DNA of 64,000 nucleotides, from assembly GCF_003892345.1 (NCBI RefSeq), contig NZ_RRUE01000001.1:775008-839007 (forward strand), read 5' to 3'. This document shows, one piece after another, positions 17,744-28,000 of the stretch. Numbering within the stretch: position 1 is the first letter of the stretch; each line of letters begins with the position of its first letter. The position numbers and the translations under genes were made by a program. The notes beneath the pieces were generated by a model that had not been told where the DNA came from, made no database searches, and saw only the letters and a program-made list of their open reading frames with translations. The stretch comes from Lautropia dentalis (GTDB taxonomy: Bacteria > Pseudomonadota > Gammaproteobacteria > Burkholderiales > Burkholderiaceae_E).

Positions 17744-19171
17744 TCAGCGCACGATGACCGGCTCCGGATGCAGTTCAACGCCAAAGCGCTCATGCACACT
17801 GCGCTGGATGCGCCCCGCCAGATTCAGCAGATCCTGCCCGGTCGCCTGACCGTAATTCACCAGCACCAGGGCATGGGTGGGCGATACCCCGGCATCGCCG
17901 TCACGAAAGCCCTTCCAGCCGCAGGTGTCGATCAGCCAGCCGGCCGAGAGCTTGTAATGGGGCAGGGCGCCGGCGGTGGCAGGGGCTGAATGCCCGTTGG
18001 TTGCGCAGCGGTGATGTGTGGTAACGGGCGAGGCTGCACTGGAGGGGGGCAGGCGGGTGTCCGTCTCGTGCGCTGCCGGGATGACGGCATGTGCCGGAGG
18101 TTCGGGACGTACCGGATGTGCCGGCAGACCTGGGTGCTGGTGCCGCAGCCGCTCCAGCGTGTCGCCATCCACCACCGGGTTGTGGAAGAAGCTGCCGGCG
18201 TTGCCCAGCACGGCCGGGTCGGGCAGCTTGCGACGGCGAATGGCTTCCACCGTGTCCGCGACCTGTGCTGCGGTCAGCCCCATCATGCTTTCCGAACCCG
18301 AACCCGAACCCGAACCCGAACCCGAACCCGAACCCGAACCCGAACCCGAACCCGTCTTCGTCGGGCTGCCTGCGTTTGCAGCACCAGGGACGCCATCACC
18401 CGCCGGTGGCACGACGCCGAGTGCCCTGGCCAGCTCAGCATACCCCAGCCGGGGCTCGAAGGTGCGCGACAGCCGCAGCCGCACCGACAGAATCAGCCAG
18501 TCACGCCCCGCAGCCGTCTTGAAAAAGCTCTGCCGGTAGCCAAACGCACAGTCGGCCGCCGCAAAACGGCGGCGTTCGCCCGTGTGCAGATGCACGGCCG
18601 CCACCGAATCGATCAGTTCGCCCACCTCCACCCCGTAGGCACCGATGTTCTGCCACGGCGCTGCCCCGGCACGCCCAGGAATCAGCGCCAGATTCTCCAG
18701 CCCGTAACAGCCCTGCTCGAGCGTCCAGCGTACCGTGTCGTGCCAGACTTCGCCGGCGGCCACGTCCAGCCACACCGTATCGCCCTGTTCATCGACGATG
18801 TGCCGGCCCTGCGTGCGTACCAGCAGCAGCGGCTCGGTCAGGTCGCGGGCCAGCAGCAGGTTGCTGCCGCCGCTCAGAATGAAGGGACGGTGTGTGGCGC
18901 CGCTGGAGGTTGGGTGGGCAGGAATCTGGATGAAGGTGTCTGGCGCGGCGGGTGAAGTCGTGCGGGGAGCAGGGGGTGAAGTGGGGTTGCCCTTCTGGCC
19001 CGGCGCTGCCTGTTTCGGTGCTGCCTGTTTCGACGCTTCCTGTTCGAGTGCTTCCAGTACCTCGTCCACGCCTGCGTCGTCTGTCAGGGTATATGCCATC
19101 CGTGCCGTCGCGGCAATGCCGAAGGTGTTGAAGGGCTTGAGTGGCAGATTGTGCTGGATTGTGAAAGGCAT
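17744..19171 (-). CDS. murB: UDP-N-acetylenolpyruvoylglucosamine reductase with repeat inserts
   Basis: Second step of peptidoglycan precursor synthesis, an FAD-dependent reduction giving UDP-MurNAc. Conserved parts are the N-terminal LKPFNTFGI, the FAD-binding ILSGGSNLLLARD, LALIPGRAGAAPWQNIGAYGVE, CAFGYRQSFFK, the catalytic serine region NAGSFFHNPVV and the ending SAGWLIDTCGWKGFRDG...VSPTHALVLVNY. At 475 residues it is well over the usual 300-350. The excess lies in three low-complexity inserts: residues about 42-85 (Ala/Pro/Thr), a pure Gly-Ser run at about residues 272-293, and about 345-395 (Pro/His/Ala). The catalytic core appears complete. Confidence 0.95.
   Translation of the reverse strand: MPFTIQHNLPLKPFNTFGIAATARMAYTLTDDAGVDEVLEALEQEASKQAAPKQAAPGQKGNPTSPPAPRTTSPAAPDTFIQIPAHPTSSGATHRPFILSGGSNLLLARDLTEPLLLVRTQGRHIVDEQGDTVWLDVAAGEVWHDTVRWTLEQGCYGLENLALIPGRAGAAPWQNIGAYGVEVGELIDSVAAVHLHTGERRRFAAADCAFGYRQSFFKTAAGRDWLILSVRLRLSRTFEPRLGYAELARALGVVPPAGDGVPGAANAGSPTKTGSGSGSGSGSGSGSGSGSGSESMMGLTAAQVADTVEAIRRRKLPDPAVLGNAGSFFHNPVVDGDTLERLRHQHPGLPAHPVRPEPPAHAVIPAAHETDTRLPPSSAASPVTTHHRCATNGHSAPATAGALPHYKLSAGWLIDTCGWKGFRDGDAGVSPTHALVLVNYGQATGQDLLNLAGRIQRSVHERFGVELHPEPVIVR
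18292..18354 (+). repeat. Hexanucleotide tandem repeat (CCGAAC)n inside murB
   Basis: About 10.5 uninterrupted copies of CCGAAC. In the murB frame (minus strand) they encode an alternating Gly-Ser linker. The unit length is a multiple of three, so copy-number change would lengthen or shorten the linker without breaking the frame. Confidence 0.95.
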
Positions 19172-19395
19172 GGCGGGCAGCGGCTTCCTCGGTGGGCTGT
19201 CGTGCTGTTATGGCAGGGGGGAACGTGCCCTGTGTGAGGGGAACGTCCAGCATGGCACACTGGGCCGAGACGGGCCGACGGCGGAGGGCAGGCTTGCAGA
19301 CGGCTGTGCCGACGTCAGGGCAACGTTGACTGTTGCATGATGCCAAAGACAGCGCAACGCCGGCAGGGGCGGCAGCCCCTTGCCGTCAGACCTGG

Positions 19396-20556
19396 TCAGT
19401 CGTCTGCAATGATTTCGTCATCGTCAGCCGTGATCGGCTCGTCCGCCACCGCTGTTCGTGCCTGGCTGGGCAGGTACGACAGCCGCACGTAGATGGGGGC
19501 AAAGGCTTCGGCCTGGGTGATCTGAAGGAGGCTTTCGCGGGCCAGCTCCAGCATGGCCACGAAGGTCACGACCACGCCCGCGGTACCCTGTGACAGGTCG
19601 AACAGCTCGTGGAACTCGGCAAAGCGCAGGTTCTGCAGCTTGCGCAGGATTTCGGACATGTGCTCGCGCACCGACAGCGACTCGCGCTGCACCTGGTGAT
19701 GCTGCACGAGCTTGGCGCGCCGCAGCACTTCGGCCCAGGCGGCGCGCAGATCGTCGGCCGATACATCGGGCAGGCGAATCTCGGCCGTGTGGTCCAGATG
19801 CACCTGGGCACGCACGAAGTCGCGGCCCAGTGTGGGCAGGGCATCGATCTGGGCCGCACCATACTTGATGCGCTCGTACTCCAGCAGCCGGCGCGCCAGC
19901 TCGGCCCGTGGATCTTCCACTTCCTCGTCGCTGTCGGCCTTCTTCACCGGCAGCAGCATGCGGCTCTTGATGTCGATCAGCATCGCCGCCATCAGCAGGT
20001 ACTCGGCAGCCAGCTCCAGGTTGCGGGCGCGAATCTCGTCCACATAGGCCAGGTACTGCGCCGTCACCTTCGCCATCGGGATGTCGAGGATGTCGAAGTT
20101 CTGCTTGCGGATCAGGTACAGCAGCAGGTCCAGCGGCCCCTCGAAGGTATCCAGCAGCACCTCCAGCGCATCGGGCGGGATGTAGAGGTCGTTGGGGATG
20201 CGCCGCAGCGGCTCGCCGTGGATGAGGGCGAGCACGGGCAGGTCGGCATCCGGGTCCGGTTTGGGCTCGTCGGCCTGCTTGCCCTTTTTCTTCCTGCCGG
20301 AGGCTGCAGTGGTGCCGTCTGCCGCCCCTGCGTCATTGACAGGAGGCGCAACAGCCTCGTTTCTGCCATCAGCAGGAGGATGTGCCTCCGCCCCATCTCC
20401 CTCATCAGGGGCGGGGACAATCGCCTCGCCCTCGCCATCCGAGGGAGATGCGGGAGACTGGGCAGAAGGTGTGTCGTCGCTGATGGGGGTACTTGCGTCG
20501 CCCGCGGCAGGGGCGCCACCGGCGTGGTCGGCCACGGGGCTGTCGCTGTCCTGCAT
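19396..20556 (-). CDS. scpA: Segregation and condensation protein A
   Basis: The kleisin subunit that bridges SMC heads with ScpB. The conserved N-terminal part begins at residue about 130 (VLLDTFEGPLDLLLYLIRKQNFDILDIPMA), followed by the helical YLLMAAMLIDIKSRMLLP region and a C-terminal winged-helix part ending in LSYLPSQAR. The first 120 residues are an added acidic, Pro/Ala/Asp-rich low-complexity extension not typical of the family. The following smc partner genes are not in the window. It lies 12 bp downstream of the DUF3460 gene and is probably cotranscribed. Confidence 0.93.
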   Translation of the reverse strand: MQDSDSPVADHAGGAPAAGDASTPISDDTPSAQSPASPSDGEGEAIVPAPDEGDGAEAHPPADGRNEAVAPPVNDAGAADGTTAASGRKKKGKQADEPKPDPDADLPVLALIHGEPLRRIPNDLYIPPDALEVLLDTFEGPLDLLLYLIRKQNFDILDIPMAKVTAQYLAYVDEIRARNLELAAEYLLMAAMLIDIKSRMLLPVKKADSDEEVEDPRAELARRLLEYERIKYGAAQIDALPTLGRDFVRAQVHLDHTAEIRLPDVSADDLRAAWAEVLRRAKLVQHHQVQRESLSVREHMSEILRKLQNLRFAEFHELFDLSQGTAGVVVTFVAMLELARESLLQITQAEAFAPIYVRLSYLPSQARTAVADEPITADDDEIIADD

Positions 20557-20568
20557 GCAGGGTTTGCC

Positions 20569-20793
20569 TTACTCGGCCACTTCGGCAGCGGCGGGCGCTG
20601 GCGTCACATCCGTCTGGTACGGGTAGGGTTTCTGGAACACGCGCGAGGCGTTCTCTTCGGCACGGCGGGCCAGGTCGATGGGCGCCTTGTCCCACCAGAT
20701 GGCGCGGCCGCGCTGCTGCTCGGCTTCCAGCGACGGGCGTTTTTCCTTCAGCTGCTGCAGGAACTGGGTGACATCGGAGACGTACAGGGCCAT
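20569..20793 (-). CDS. DUF3460 family protein
   Basis: A 74-residue protein of a family found almost only in beta-proteobacteria, function unknown. The typical pattern is clear: MALYVSDVTQFLQQLKEKRP, then QQRGRAIWWDKAPIDL and QKPYPYQ near the C terminus. I chose the ATG at 20793 because the family begins there; the frame is open further upstream. The position just before scpA is a familiar arrangement in Burkholderiales. Confidence 0.85.
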   Translation of the reverse strand: MALYVSDVTQFLQQLKEKRPSLEAEQQRGRAIWWDKAPIDLARRAEENASRVFQKPYPYQTDVTPAPAAAEVAE

Positions 20794-21292
20794 GACGATG
20801 GGCCACGTGGGCGGAAAGAGGGTTGAGAATGAACGGCAGACAGATGGTCGGAGAATCGTTCGAGGCAAATGGCGTAAAAGCGCGCCGCAATGACAGGGTC
20901 ATTGAGGCGTTCCGGGGCCGGTGCTGGAGGCATCCTGCATGCAAGACCCTGCCGCGGAAACGGATTCTTCGGCAATTGTAATGGAGCTGTTGGCGTTTGC
21001 GAGGCTTGCCGGCAGGTGTGTGGCAGATGCCTCCGTCCGGGTGGCGGAAGGATACGAAGCGGCAGCGATGGCGGGGGGCGCCCTGTGTGCGGGGCAGGCG
21101 TGCCGGCGTGGATCCGGGATGGGAGGGCACGGGAGTCGGAGTGTCCGGGAGACGAAGCACAGTTTTCGTGTACGCACATGAGAGCTGGTATCCGTGGCCC
21201 GGACAAACGGCGGAGCGGGCGAGGAAGCACACGTACACTGTCCGGTGGCGGACAGCCGCAACCGCAATATACGGACGATAGCGAGGAGCGAT
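20794..21292. other. Divergent intergenic region, DUF3460 / acetyltransferase
   Basis: About 500 bp between divergent genes with several shadow frames but no recognisable product. It should carry the promoters of the DUF3460-scpA unit and of the acetyltransferase gene. Confidence 0.4.
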
Positions 21293-21721
21293 ATGGACAG
21301 TATCAACTACACCGACGACAAAAACCTGGTCAACTACGACGAGGTGGCCGAACTCTACGAGAGTGTCGGATTCGGCAAGGCGTCCGATTACAAGGGGGAT
21401 GCCCGCTACAGAGCCACCCTGAGCCAGCCCGGAACCTACGCCTTTTTCGCACTGGACAGCAACAACCATCTGCTGGGCATGCTGCGCGCCTTCAGTGATG
21501 ACCGGATCTGCACCTGGGTAGCCGACATCTGCGTCCAGCCCCAGTGGCAGCGGCAGGGTATCGGCGCCCATCTGATGGGTATGCTGGAAAAGCGTTTTGG
21601 TCACACGGCCATCTATGTCTCGGCGCTGTCGGGTAGCGAAGACTTCTTTGAGAAACAGGGAGTCAAGCGGGCCAGTAAGCTCATTGCCTGCGCCCGGCGG
21701 GGCGGCGACGGCCTGTCGTAG
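21293..21721 (+). CDS. GNAT-family N-acetyltransferase
   Basis: A 142-residue acetyltransferase. The acetyl-CoA binding motif A is clear: VADICVQPQWQRQGIGAHLMG, with the Q-x-x-G-I-G loop, followed by ALSGSEDFFEKQGV, where the Phe-Phe/Glu element ends the fold. Start MDSINYTDD is preceded by GAGGAG 6 bp upstream, which favours it over the longer open frame. Substrate unknown. A small stand-alone gene. Confidence 0.88.
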   Translation: MDSINYTDDKNLVNYDEVAELYESVGFGKASDYKGDARYRATLSQPGTYAFFALDSNNHLLGMLRAFSDDRICTWVADICVQPQWQRQGIGAHLMGMLEKRFGHTAIYVSALSGSEDFFEKQGVKRASKLIACARRGGDGLS

Positions 21722-21967
21722 GAGGCTTCCCTTGCAGAGGCGGGGAGAGCCAGAGCGCCCCTGCAGGAGCCATGCGTGCAGGGGACAGTGCAGTGCAAGA
21801 AGCACGGGAATCCATGGGTCACAGGAAATCCGTTATGCTTGCGGGCTTTCGTGAATCTCGGCATGACCCCGGTGCCCGGCATGTCTGCTGGGACAGCATG
21901 CCGCCTGACGGGGGCTGATGGGCCTGTCTGCCAGCTCCGGGGCCTCCAACACTGCAATTGCCTGCCG

Positions 21968-22489
21968 ATGAACAACCACAGGAAAAACTCTGTTTCCCGC
22001 CCTCGTGGCTGGGCTGGTGCGGCCCTGCTGGCCCTGAGCCTGCTGGGCGGCTGCGACTATATTGCCGAGAAGAAGCTCAGCGCCGGCGAAAGCACCGAGG
22101 CCGACGTGCGCCGCTACATGGGCGAGCCCGAGATGATCTGGGAAGAGCAGGACGGCAGCCGCACGCTCGAATACCCCCGTGGCCCCCTGGGCAAGGAAAC
22201 CTACTTCGTGGTCATCGGCGCCGACGGCCGCTACCGCAGCATCACGCAGGTACTCAACGAAGAGAACTTCCGCAAGGTCCAGCCGGGCATGACCCGCGAC
22301 GAAGTGCGGCAAATTCTGGGCAGGCCCGGCGAGATCACCCGCTACAGGCGCCAGAACGAGGAAGTCTGGAGCTGGCGCTACCTGGGCGGCGACACCCGCA
22401 CCATGTTCTTCCTCGCCCACTTCGACCAGGACACCGGAAAGCTCAAGCGCACCGATGCCATGCAGGACTGGAAGAAGATGGGGCACTGA
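21968..22489 (+). CDS. BamE/SmpA-OmlA-like outer membrane lipoprotein
   Basis: A 173-residue lipoprotein. A basic N terminus is followed by a hydrophobic stretch and a lipobox LLGGC at about residue 29, so the mature protein should be lipidated. Two tandem units of the SmpA/OmlA type follow: STEADVRRYMGEPEMIWEEQDG (about 39-60) and GMTRDEVRQILGRPGEITRY (about 107-127), each a helix, a G-x-P turn and a strand. BamE has one such unit, so this is a relative and not obviously BamE itself. Outer-membrane assembly or envelope binding is inference. Confidence 0.85.
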   Translation: MNNHRKNSVSRPRGWAGAALLALSLLGGCDYIAEKKLSAGESTEADVRRYMGEPEMIWEEQDGSRTLEYPRGPLGKETYFVVIGADGRYRSITQVLNEENFRKVQPGMTRDEVRQILGRPGEITRYRRQNEEVWSWRYLGGDTRTMFFLAHFDQDTGKLKRTDAMQDWKKMGH

Positions 22490-22511
22490 AGCCCGGGTGT
22501 GTCCATGGTGA

Positions 22512-22763
22512 TTACCCGGTGCATGTCTTGTTGGCGGTCTGAAGTGATGGATGCTCCCGCAGATCATGCACCATGGCATCACGCAGGATGGCGTTCAGAC
22601 GGCTTTGGTAACCTTCTCCGTCACGTTTGAGCCAATGCAGCACATCCGCATCGATACGGATGGTGATTGGCTTTTTGATGGGACGGTAGAAGCGGCCCTG
22701 CACGGCGGGCACTGATTCGAATGCGGAGACGGATGGGGCAAACGCTGCGGGATCGGGATTCAT
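22512..22763 (-). CDS. BrnA-type antitoxin, orphan
   Basis: An 83-residue protein. Residues 30-70 match the BrnA/CopG-like ribbon-helix-helix (KKPITIRIDADVLHWLKRDG, then GYQSRLNAILRDAM). BrnA normally follows its toxin BrnT in the operon, but here the gene upstream is the SulP transporter, with a 4-bp ATGA overlap, and no BrnT is present. It could autoregulate the sulP operon, which is inference. Confidence 0.78.
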   Translation of the reverse strand: MNPDPAAFAPSVSAFESVPAVQGRFYRPIKKPITIRIDADVLHWLKRDGEGYQSRLNAILRDAMVHDLREHPSLQTANKTCTG

Positions 22764-24697
22764 GGAAGTCCTCGCTGAGGGCGTGCTTCCGGCCGTTTGA
22801 CCAGCGCTTCATACACCTGCTCCAGCGACTCGAAGCAGTTCCCCTTGCCCAGCTCTTCCAGAAAACCGGCCCGGTTCATCAGTGAGGTGGGCTGCCTGTT
22901 GGCCCCGCAGACGATCAGCCGGTGGCCGTGTTCCAGAATGTGGTTGTGCAGCGTCTGCAGCGCATCCAGCCCGGTCGTGTCCATGGTGATCACCCGGTGC
23001 AGGTCCAGCACCACGATATTGGGCAGGGGCTGCGGTGTGGCCGTGATGGCTTCCAGCTTGCTGATCGAACCGAAGAAGATCGAGCCATACGCCTGCCAGA
23101 CCCCCACGCTGCGACCATCGGGCAGCGTGGCCACGTCGGCCGGCGCTTCGATGCGGTCCACCCGCGTGACGCGTGCCACCCGGTAGACGAAGAAGAAGCT
23201 GGCCAGCAGCAGGCCGAACTGCACGGCCACCGTCAGGTCGAACACCACCGTCAGCAGGAAGGTGGTGACCAGCACGGTCCGGTAGTTGAGCGTGAAACGG
23301 CGCAGCCGTGCAAAGGCGCGCCAGTCGCCCATGTTGAAGCCCACGAACAGCAGGATGCCAGCCAGCACGCTCATCGGAATGTTCACGGCCAGCGGCGCCA
23401 GCAGCAGCATGAACACCAGCAGCGTGAGGGCATGCACCACGCCCGCAATGGGTGAATGGGCGCCGCTGCGGATGTTGGTCACCGTTCGGGCGATGGTGCC
23501 GGTCACCGCAATGCCGCCGAACAGTGGCGTGGTGAAGTTGGCAATGCCCTGCGCCATCAGTTCCTGGTTGGGGTCGTGCCGGTCGTGTGCCATGCCATCG
23601 GCCACCCGCGCGCACAGCAGGGATTCGATGGCCCCGAGGAAGGCAATGGCCAGCGTCGGTCCCACCAGATTCTGGGCCGACTGCCAGTCGAAGCTGGGCA
23701 GCACCGGCGAAGGCAGGCTCTGTGGAATACCGCCGAAGCGGCTGCCGATGGTTTCGAGCGGCAGCTGCAGCCACCAGGTCAGCACGGTACCGAACAGCAG
23801 GACCACCAGCGGCGCGGGAATGCGCCAGAGCAGACGTTTGAGGGCGCTGGCCTGCGGGGCAGCCTCGGTCGGAGTCAGGGGCTGATGATGGGCTGCCGCG
23901 CCGTGATTGCGCGGGCTGCCCGGGCGGGGGGCGCCTTCATGATGCAGAGACGCTGGCGTGGCGGCGGGTGCGGCGGTGGATGTGGCGGTGGATGTGGAAG
24001 GTAGGGGTTGTCCGTTCGGATCGATGATCGTCGTTGGCACGTCGAGATCCACCACACCCTGTGCCGGCTGTTCCAGCGCGGTCTGACGCGAGGTCATCAC
24101 CTTCGGCGGCTTGGGCCACAGGAAGAGCGTTACCAGCGTAGCCAGGCCCAGCCCCACGGCGGGCAGGTTCAACCCGTCGCGGTAGTGCAGAAGCACATCC
24201 AGCTGCGAGAAGAAGTTGGCCGGCATCTTCTCGATGCGCAGCCCGAGGAAGTCCTTGAGCTGCGACAGCATGATCACCACGGCAATCCCGTTGGTGAAGC
24301 CAATCACGATGGAAATGGGCACGAACCGGATGATCTGCCCCAGCTGCAGCGCGCCCATCAGGAAGAGCACCACGCCCGCCATCATCGTGGCCAGCAGCAG
24401 GTTCGACATGCCGTAGGTCATGGCAATGCCGTAGAGCATGGCCACGAAGGCCCCGGCCGGCCCGCCGATCTGTACCTTCGACCCCCCCAGCAGCGACACC
24501 AGCGCACCGCCGATGATGGCGGTGATCAGCCCCTGCTCGGGCTTGACACCGCTGGCGATCCCGAAGGCCATGGCCAGCGGCAGCGCCACACAGGCCACCG
24601 TCAGCCCGGCGCCCACATCGGCCATCAGGTCCTGCCGGCGGTAGGTCTTGAGGCTGTCGAGGAGGGCGGGGCGGAAGTGGAGGGTGAAGCGCTTCAT
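22760..24697 (-). CDS. SulP-family anion transporter with STAS domain
   Basis: A 645-residue inner-membrane transporter. About 12 membrane segments occupy residues 25-490; the signature of the family is visible in VGAGLTVACVALPLAMAFGIASG and IGGPAGAFVAML. A charged, Pro/Thr/His-rich loop of about 90 residues (about 195-285) interrupts the membrane part and is longer than usual. The C-terminal STAS domain (about 535-630) has VVLDLHRVITMDTTGLDALQ. Substrate could be sulfate, bicarbonate or another anion. I chose the start MKRFTLHF at 24697, 57 bp inside the longest open frame. Confidence 0.9.
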   Translation of the reverse strand: MKRFTLHFRPALLDSLKTYRRQDLMADVGAGLTVACVALPLAMAFGIASGVKPEQGLITAIIGGALVSLLGGSKVQIGGPAGAFVAMLYGIAMTYGMSNLLLATMMAGVVLFLMGALQLGQIIRFVPISIVIGFTNGIAVVIMLSQLKDFLGLRIEKMPANFFSQLDVLLHYRDGLNLPAVGLGLATLVTLFLWPKPPKVMTSRQTALEQPAQGVVDLDVPTTIIDPNGQPLPSTSTATSTAAPAATPASLHHEGAPRPGSPRNHGAAAHHQPLTPTEAAPQASALKRLLWRIPAPLVVLLFGTVLTWWLQLPLETIGSRFGGIPQSLPSPVLPSFDWQSAQNLVGPTLAIAFLGAIESLLCARVADGMAHDRHDPNQELMAQGIANFTTPLFGGIAVTGTIARTVTNIRSGAHSPIAGVVHALTLLVFMLLLAPLAVNIPMSVLAGILLFVGFNMGDWRAFARLRRFTLNYRTVLVTTFLLTVVFDLTVAVQFGLLLASFFFVYRVARVTRVDRIEAPADVATLPDGRSVGVWQAYGSIFFGSISKLEAITATPQPLPNIVVLDLHRVITMDTTGLDALQTLHNHILEHGHRLIVCGANRQPTSLMNRAGFLEELGKGNCFESLEQVYEALVKRPEARPQRGLP

Positions 24698-25099
24698 GGT
24701 CGAAAGTGCCGTCAACGGAGGTAGGCGAAAAGACAGACGGAGAAGGTGGGACATTCCCTGGGCGAAACGTATGGCGCAGACGACGGGATGACTGACGGGA
24801 TCATGCGTCAGGCGTCCAAAGGAATGGCCAGCAAACCAGCCGTGTGCTGCCGTGGGGAAGATGATAGCCCATGAATTTTATTGATGTCGTGCATGAATGG
24901 TGGGTGAGCCTGGGTCGTGAGGCTCGCGTGGCCGTCTGTTTTGGGGGGAGGCTGCCATTGACGGGCTATGAGATTGACAGGGCGCAGGGTATTCATCCTG
25001 ATAAAGAAAAACAATGGCTATGAATAAATATGGGAATGCTCGATTGTCAGATGTTTTAGATTTCTGGAATTGGTATCAAATATTTAAGGCGGAGCAATC
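24698..25099. other. Divergent intergenic region, sulP / NRPS
   Basis: About 400 bp. The right half is AT-rich, unlike the flanks, and ends with a purine-rich ribosome-binding site (AAGGCGGAG, 25087-25095) before the NRPS start. I see no small gene. Confidence 0.55.
24974..25004 (+). promoter_or_regulatory. Candidate NRPS promoter
   Basis: TTGACA at 24974-24979 is followed by TGATAA at 24999-25004. The spacing of 19 bp is longer than ideal, so this is tentative. The surrounding sequence is AT-rich and upstream of the NRPS start. Confidence 0.3.
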
Positions 25100-28000
25100 A
25101 TGACCAGGAAAACAGCATCAGACATATCCGGAGCCCACTCCAGTAATGGTATATCCGGCCCGCAGCCTCTCACATCGGTGCAGATGGGGGTCTGGATGGA
25201 TCAGATGCGTTCTCCCGACTGTCCTTCCTACAATGTCGGCATGGCTGTAAATGTGGATGGTCCAGTTGATCAGAACCTGTTCGTCCGAGCGCTGGAGGAA
25301 GTGTCGCATCGCCATTCGGCACTTCGCCTCGTGTTTGGTTCTCGTGATGGGGTTCCCTGGCAACGAATTCTCGGAAGAATAGAGGTGCCGTTCCGGAGTC
25401 TGGACCTTCGCCAGAGCATATCTCCGGAGTCGGAGGCCAAACAATTGATTCAGGAGGCAATGGACCGGGTATTTCCCTTGGATGGCGGGCTGATGTGGGC
25501 GTGTATGCTCATTAGAACCGGTGTGCGGCGTTATGTATGGTCTGCCCGATTTCATCATCTTATTTGCGATGGTGTTTCTGGTGCAAACTTCTTTATGGAT
25601 CTCAGTCAGACGTATACCAATCTGTGGAAAGGGGGGGCTGATGAAAGGGATGTTTTTCCATCATTTGACATGTATTGGGGTACAGATCGCGATTATCTGG
25701 TATCGCTGCGTGCAGACAGGGATCGCAATTTTTGGAAGGAGCGCTTTCGTACATTGCCTCCAGTGCTTTTCCCCTCTCAGCGAACGCTTGGTAAAGAGCC
25801 GGAAAGCCGTGGTAGCGGGTTACATGCGTGGATCCTGAGTAGGGAACGATATTCAATTATTGAAAATTATGCGAGGCGGCATGATGTTTCCGTGAATGGT
25901 TTTTTTCTTGCTTTGCTTGCATGTTATTTTTATAGAACGACGTGTGCCAGCGATATGGTTATTGGTGTACCTGTGCACAATCGGTCGGGAAAGAGGCATC
26001 GGCAGGTTATGGGAATGTTTGCATCAGTAGTTCCTGTGCGATTCGGGGTCGAGGGGCAATGGAGATTCTCAGATCTGATAAGGCGTGCTGGCAACGAACT
26101 TCGTCGTAATTATCGCCATCAACGTCTTCCTGTTTCAGAAATAAATCGTTGCGTGTCCCTAGATTACTCGGTGCGGCCCAGTCTATATGACGTTGTTCTG
26201 GCATTTGATCAATTTCAGGCTGAAGCTCCGCTGGGTGACGTCGTGACGCGGTGGACAAAGGTCCGACATGGACATGAACAGATGCCCCTTGTCATCAGCG
26301 TCAACGATTTTTATGATAATGAAGATGTCGTTGTGGATTTTGCCTATAACTCGGATTATTTGAAGGACGAGGATGTCCGAAACATGGTGAATCGCATCGA
26401 CTTGATGCTGGATTGTGTCCTGACGCTTGATGAGGTTCTGATTGACTCCGTTCCCATCATGAATAGCGACGAATGGAATAAAGTCATCTTCCGTTTCAAT
26501 GAGACGGAAATGGACTATTCGAAGGACGCGCTGATTCATGAGCTGTTCGAGCGACAAGGCGAGCATACACCAGAGACTGTGGCGGTTCAGTATGAAGGCA
26601 AGAGCATGACGTATGCTCAGCTCAACACGAGGGCCAATCAGCTGGCATACCGGTTGTTGTCGTTGAAGGACACCTCGGGAGAAATGCTGGTCAGTCCAGA
26701 TACCCGCGTGGCAATCAGTGTGGAACGCAGCCCCGAGATGGTGGTGGGATTGTTGGGCATCCTGAAGGCGGGTGCTGCCTATGTATCGGTGGACCCGGCC
26801 TATCCGGCAGAGCGTATCGAATATATGCTTAGGGATTCGCAGGCGCGAGTACTGCTGACGCAACGCAGACTGCTGGAGTATCTATCAACGCCGGCACGGG
26901 CTGTTGGCACGGGAATCGAAGAGCTCGTCTTGCTCGATGAGGAATCGACCTATGTGGACCAGCCGGAACAGAATATCGGCCGAGAGGAGACAGGGCAGAC
27001 CTCATCGAATCTGGCGTATGTGATCTATACCTCGGGCTCGACGGGCTTACCCAAGGGCGTGATGGTCGAGCATCGCCAGCTGGATAATCTGTTGTTGGCC
27101 ATCCAGCGTGCGTATGGGCTGACGGAAAGGGACCGGGTGCTGCAGTTCGTCTCGATGTCTTTCGACGTGGCAGCCCAGGAGATCTTCAGTACATTGACCT
27201 CGGGTGCGACACTGGTGCTGCGTAACGAGGACTGCATCGGTGACAGTGTGTCGTTCTGGCGGGCGTGCCGGGCATGGGGAATCACGGTGGCGCACCTGCC
27301 GGCGGCTTTCTGGCACCGGCTGGCCTACGAAGTACCGGAAGAATTGCCCGAAGCGCTGCGGCTGATTGCGCTGGGTGGTGAGCGGCTGGATCCGGCAGCG
27401 TTGTCGCACTGGTTCGAGCGCCAGGGCGAGCGGGTGGTGCTGCTCAACGAGTATGGACCGACTGAGGCGACGGTGACGGCCACGACCCATGTGGTGCAGC
27501 CGCAGGAGATGGCGCGGGCGCCGATCGGCAGACCGCTGGCCAATGTGCGGATCTATGTGCTGGATGATCACGGTTGGCCAGCGCCGGTCGGTGTGCAGGG
27601 GGAAATCTGCATTGGTGGCGAAGGTGTGGCCCGGGGCTATCTGAACCGGCCGGAGCTGAGCGGAGAACGATTCGTGAAGGATCCGTTCAGTGAGAAGCCG
27701 GGAGCGCGGATGTACAGGACGGGGGATCTGGGTTACTGGCAGACTGACGGTGTGTTGCAGTTTGCTGGTCGCAACGATGACCAGGTCAAGATTCGTGGTT
27801 TCCGGGTGGAGCTGGGAGAGATCGAGGCACGACTGGGCGAGCTGGCACGGGTTCGTGAGGCCGTGGTGGTGGCACTGGAGGACCAGCCGGGAGACAGGCG
27901 TCTGGTGGCGTACTGGACGGCACGGGGTACCGAACCATCGGATCGATCGGCGCTGTTGGATGCTGTGGAGCATACCGAAGGTGTTCTGCCAAAAGAGGGC

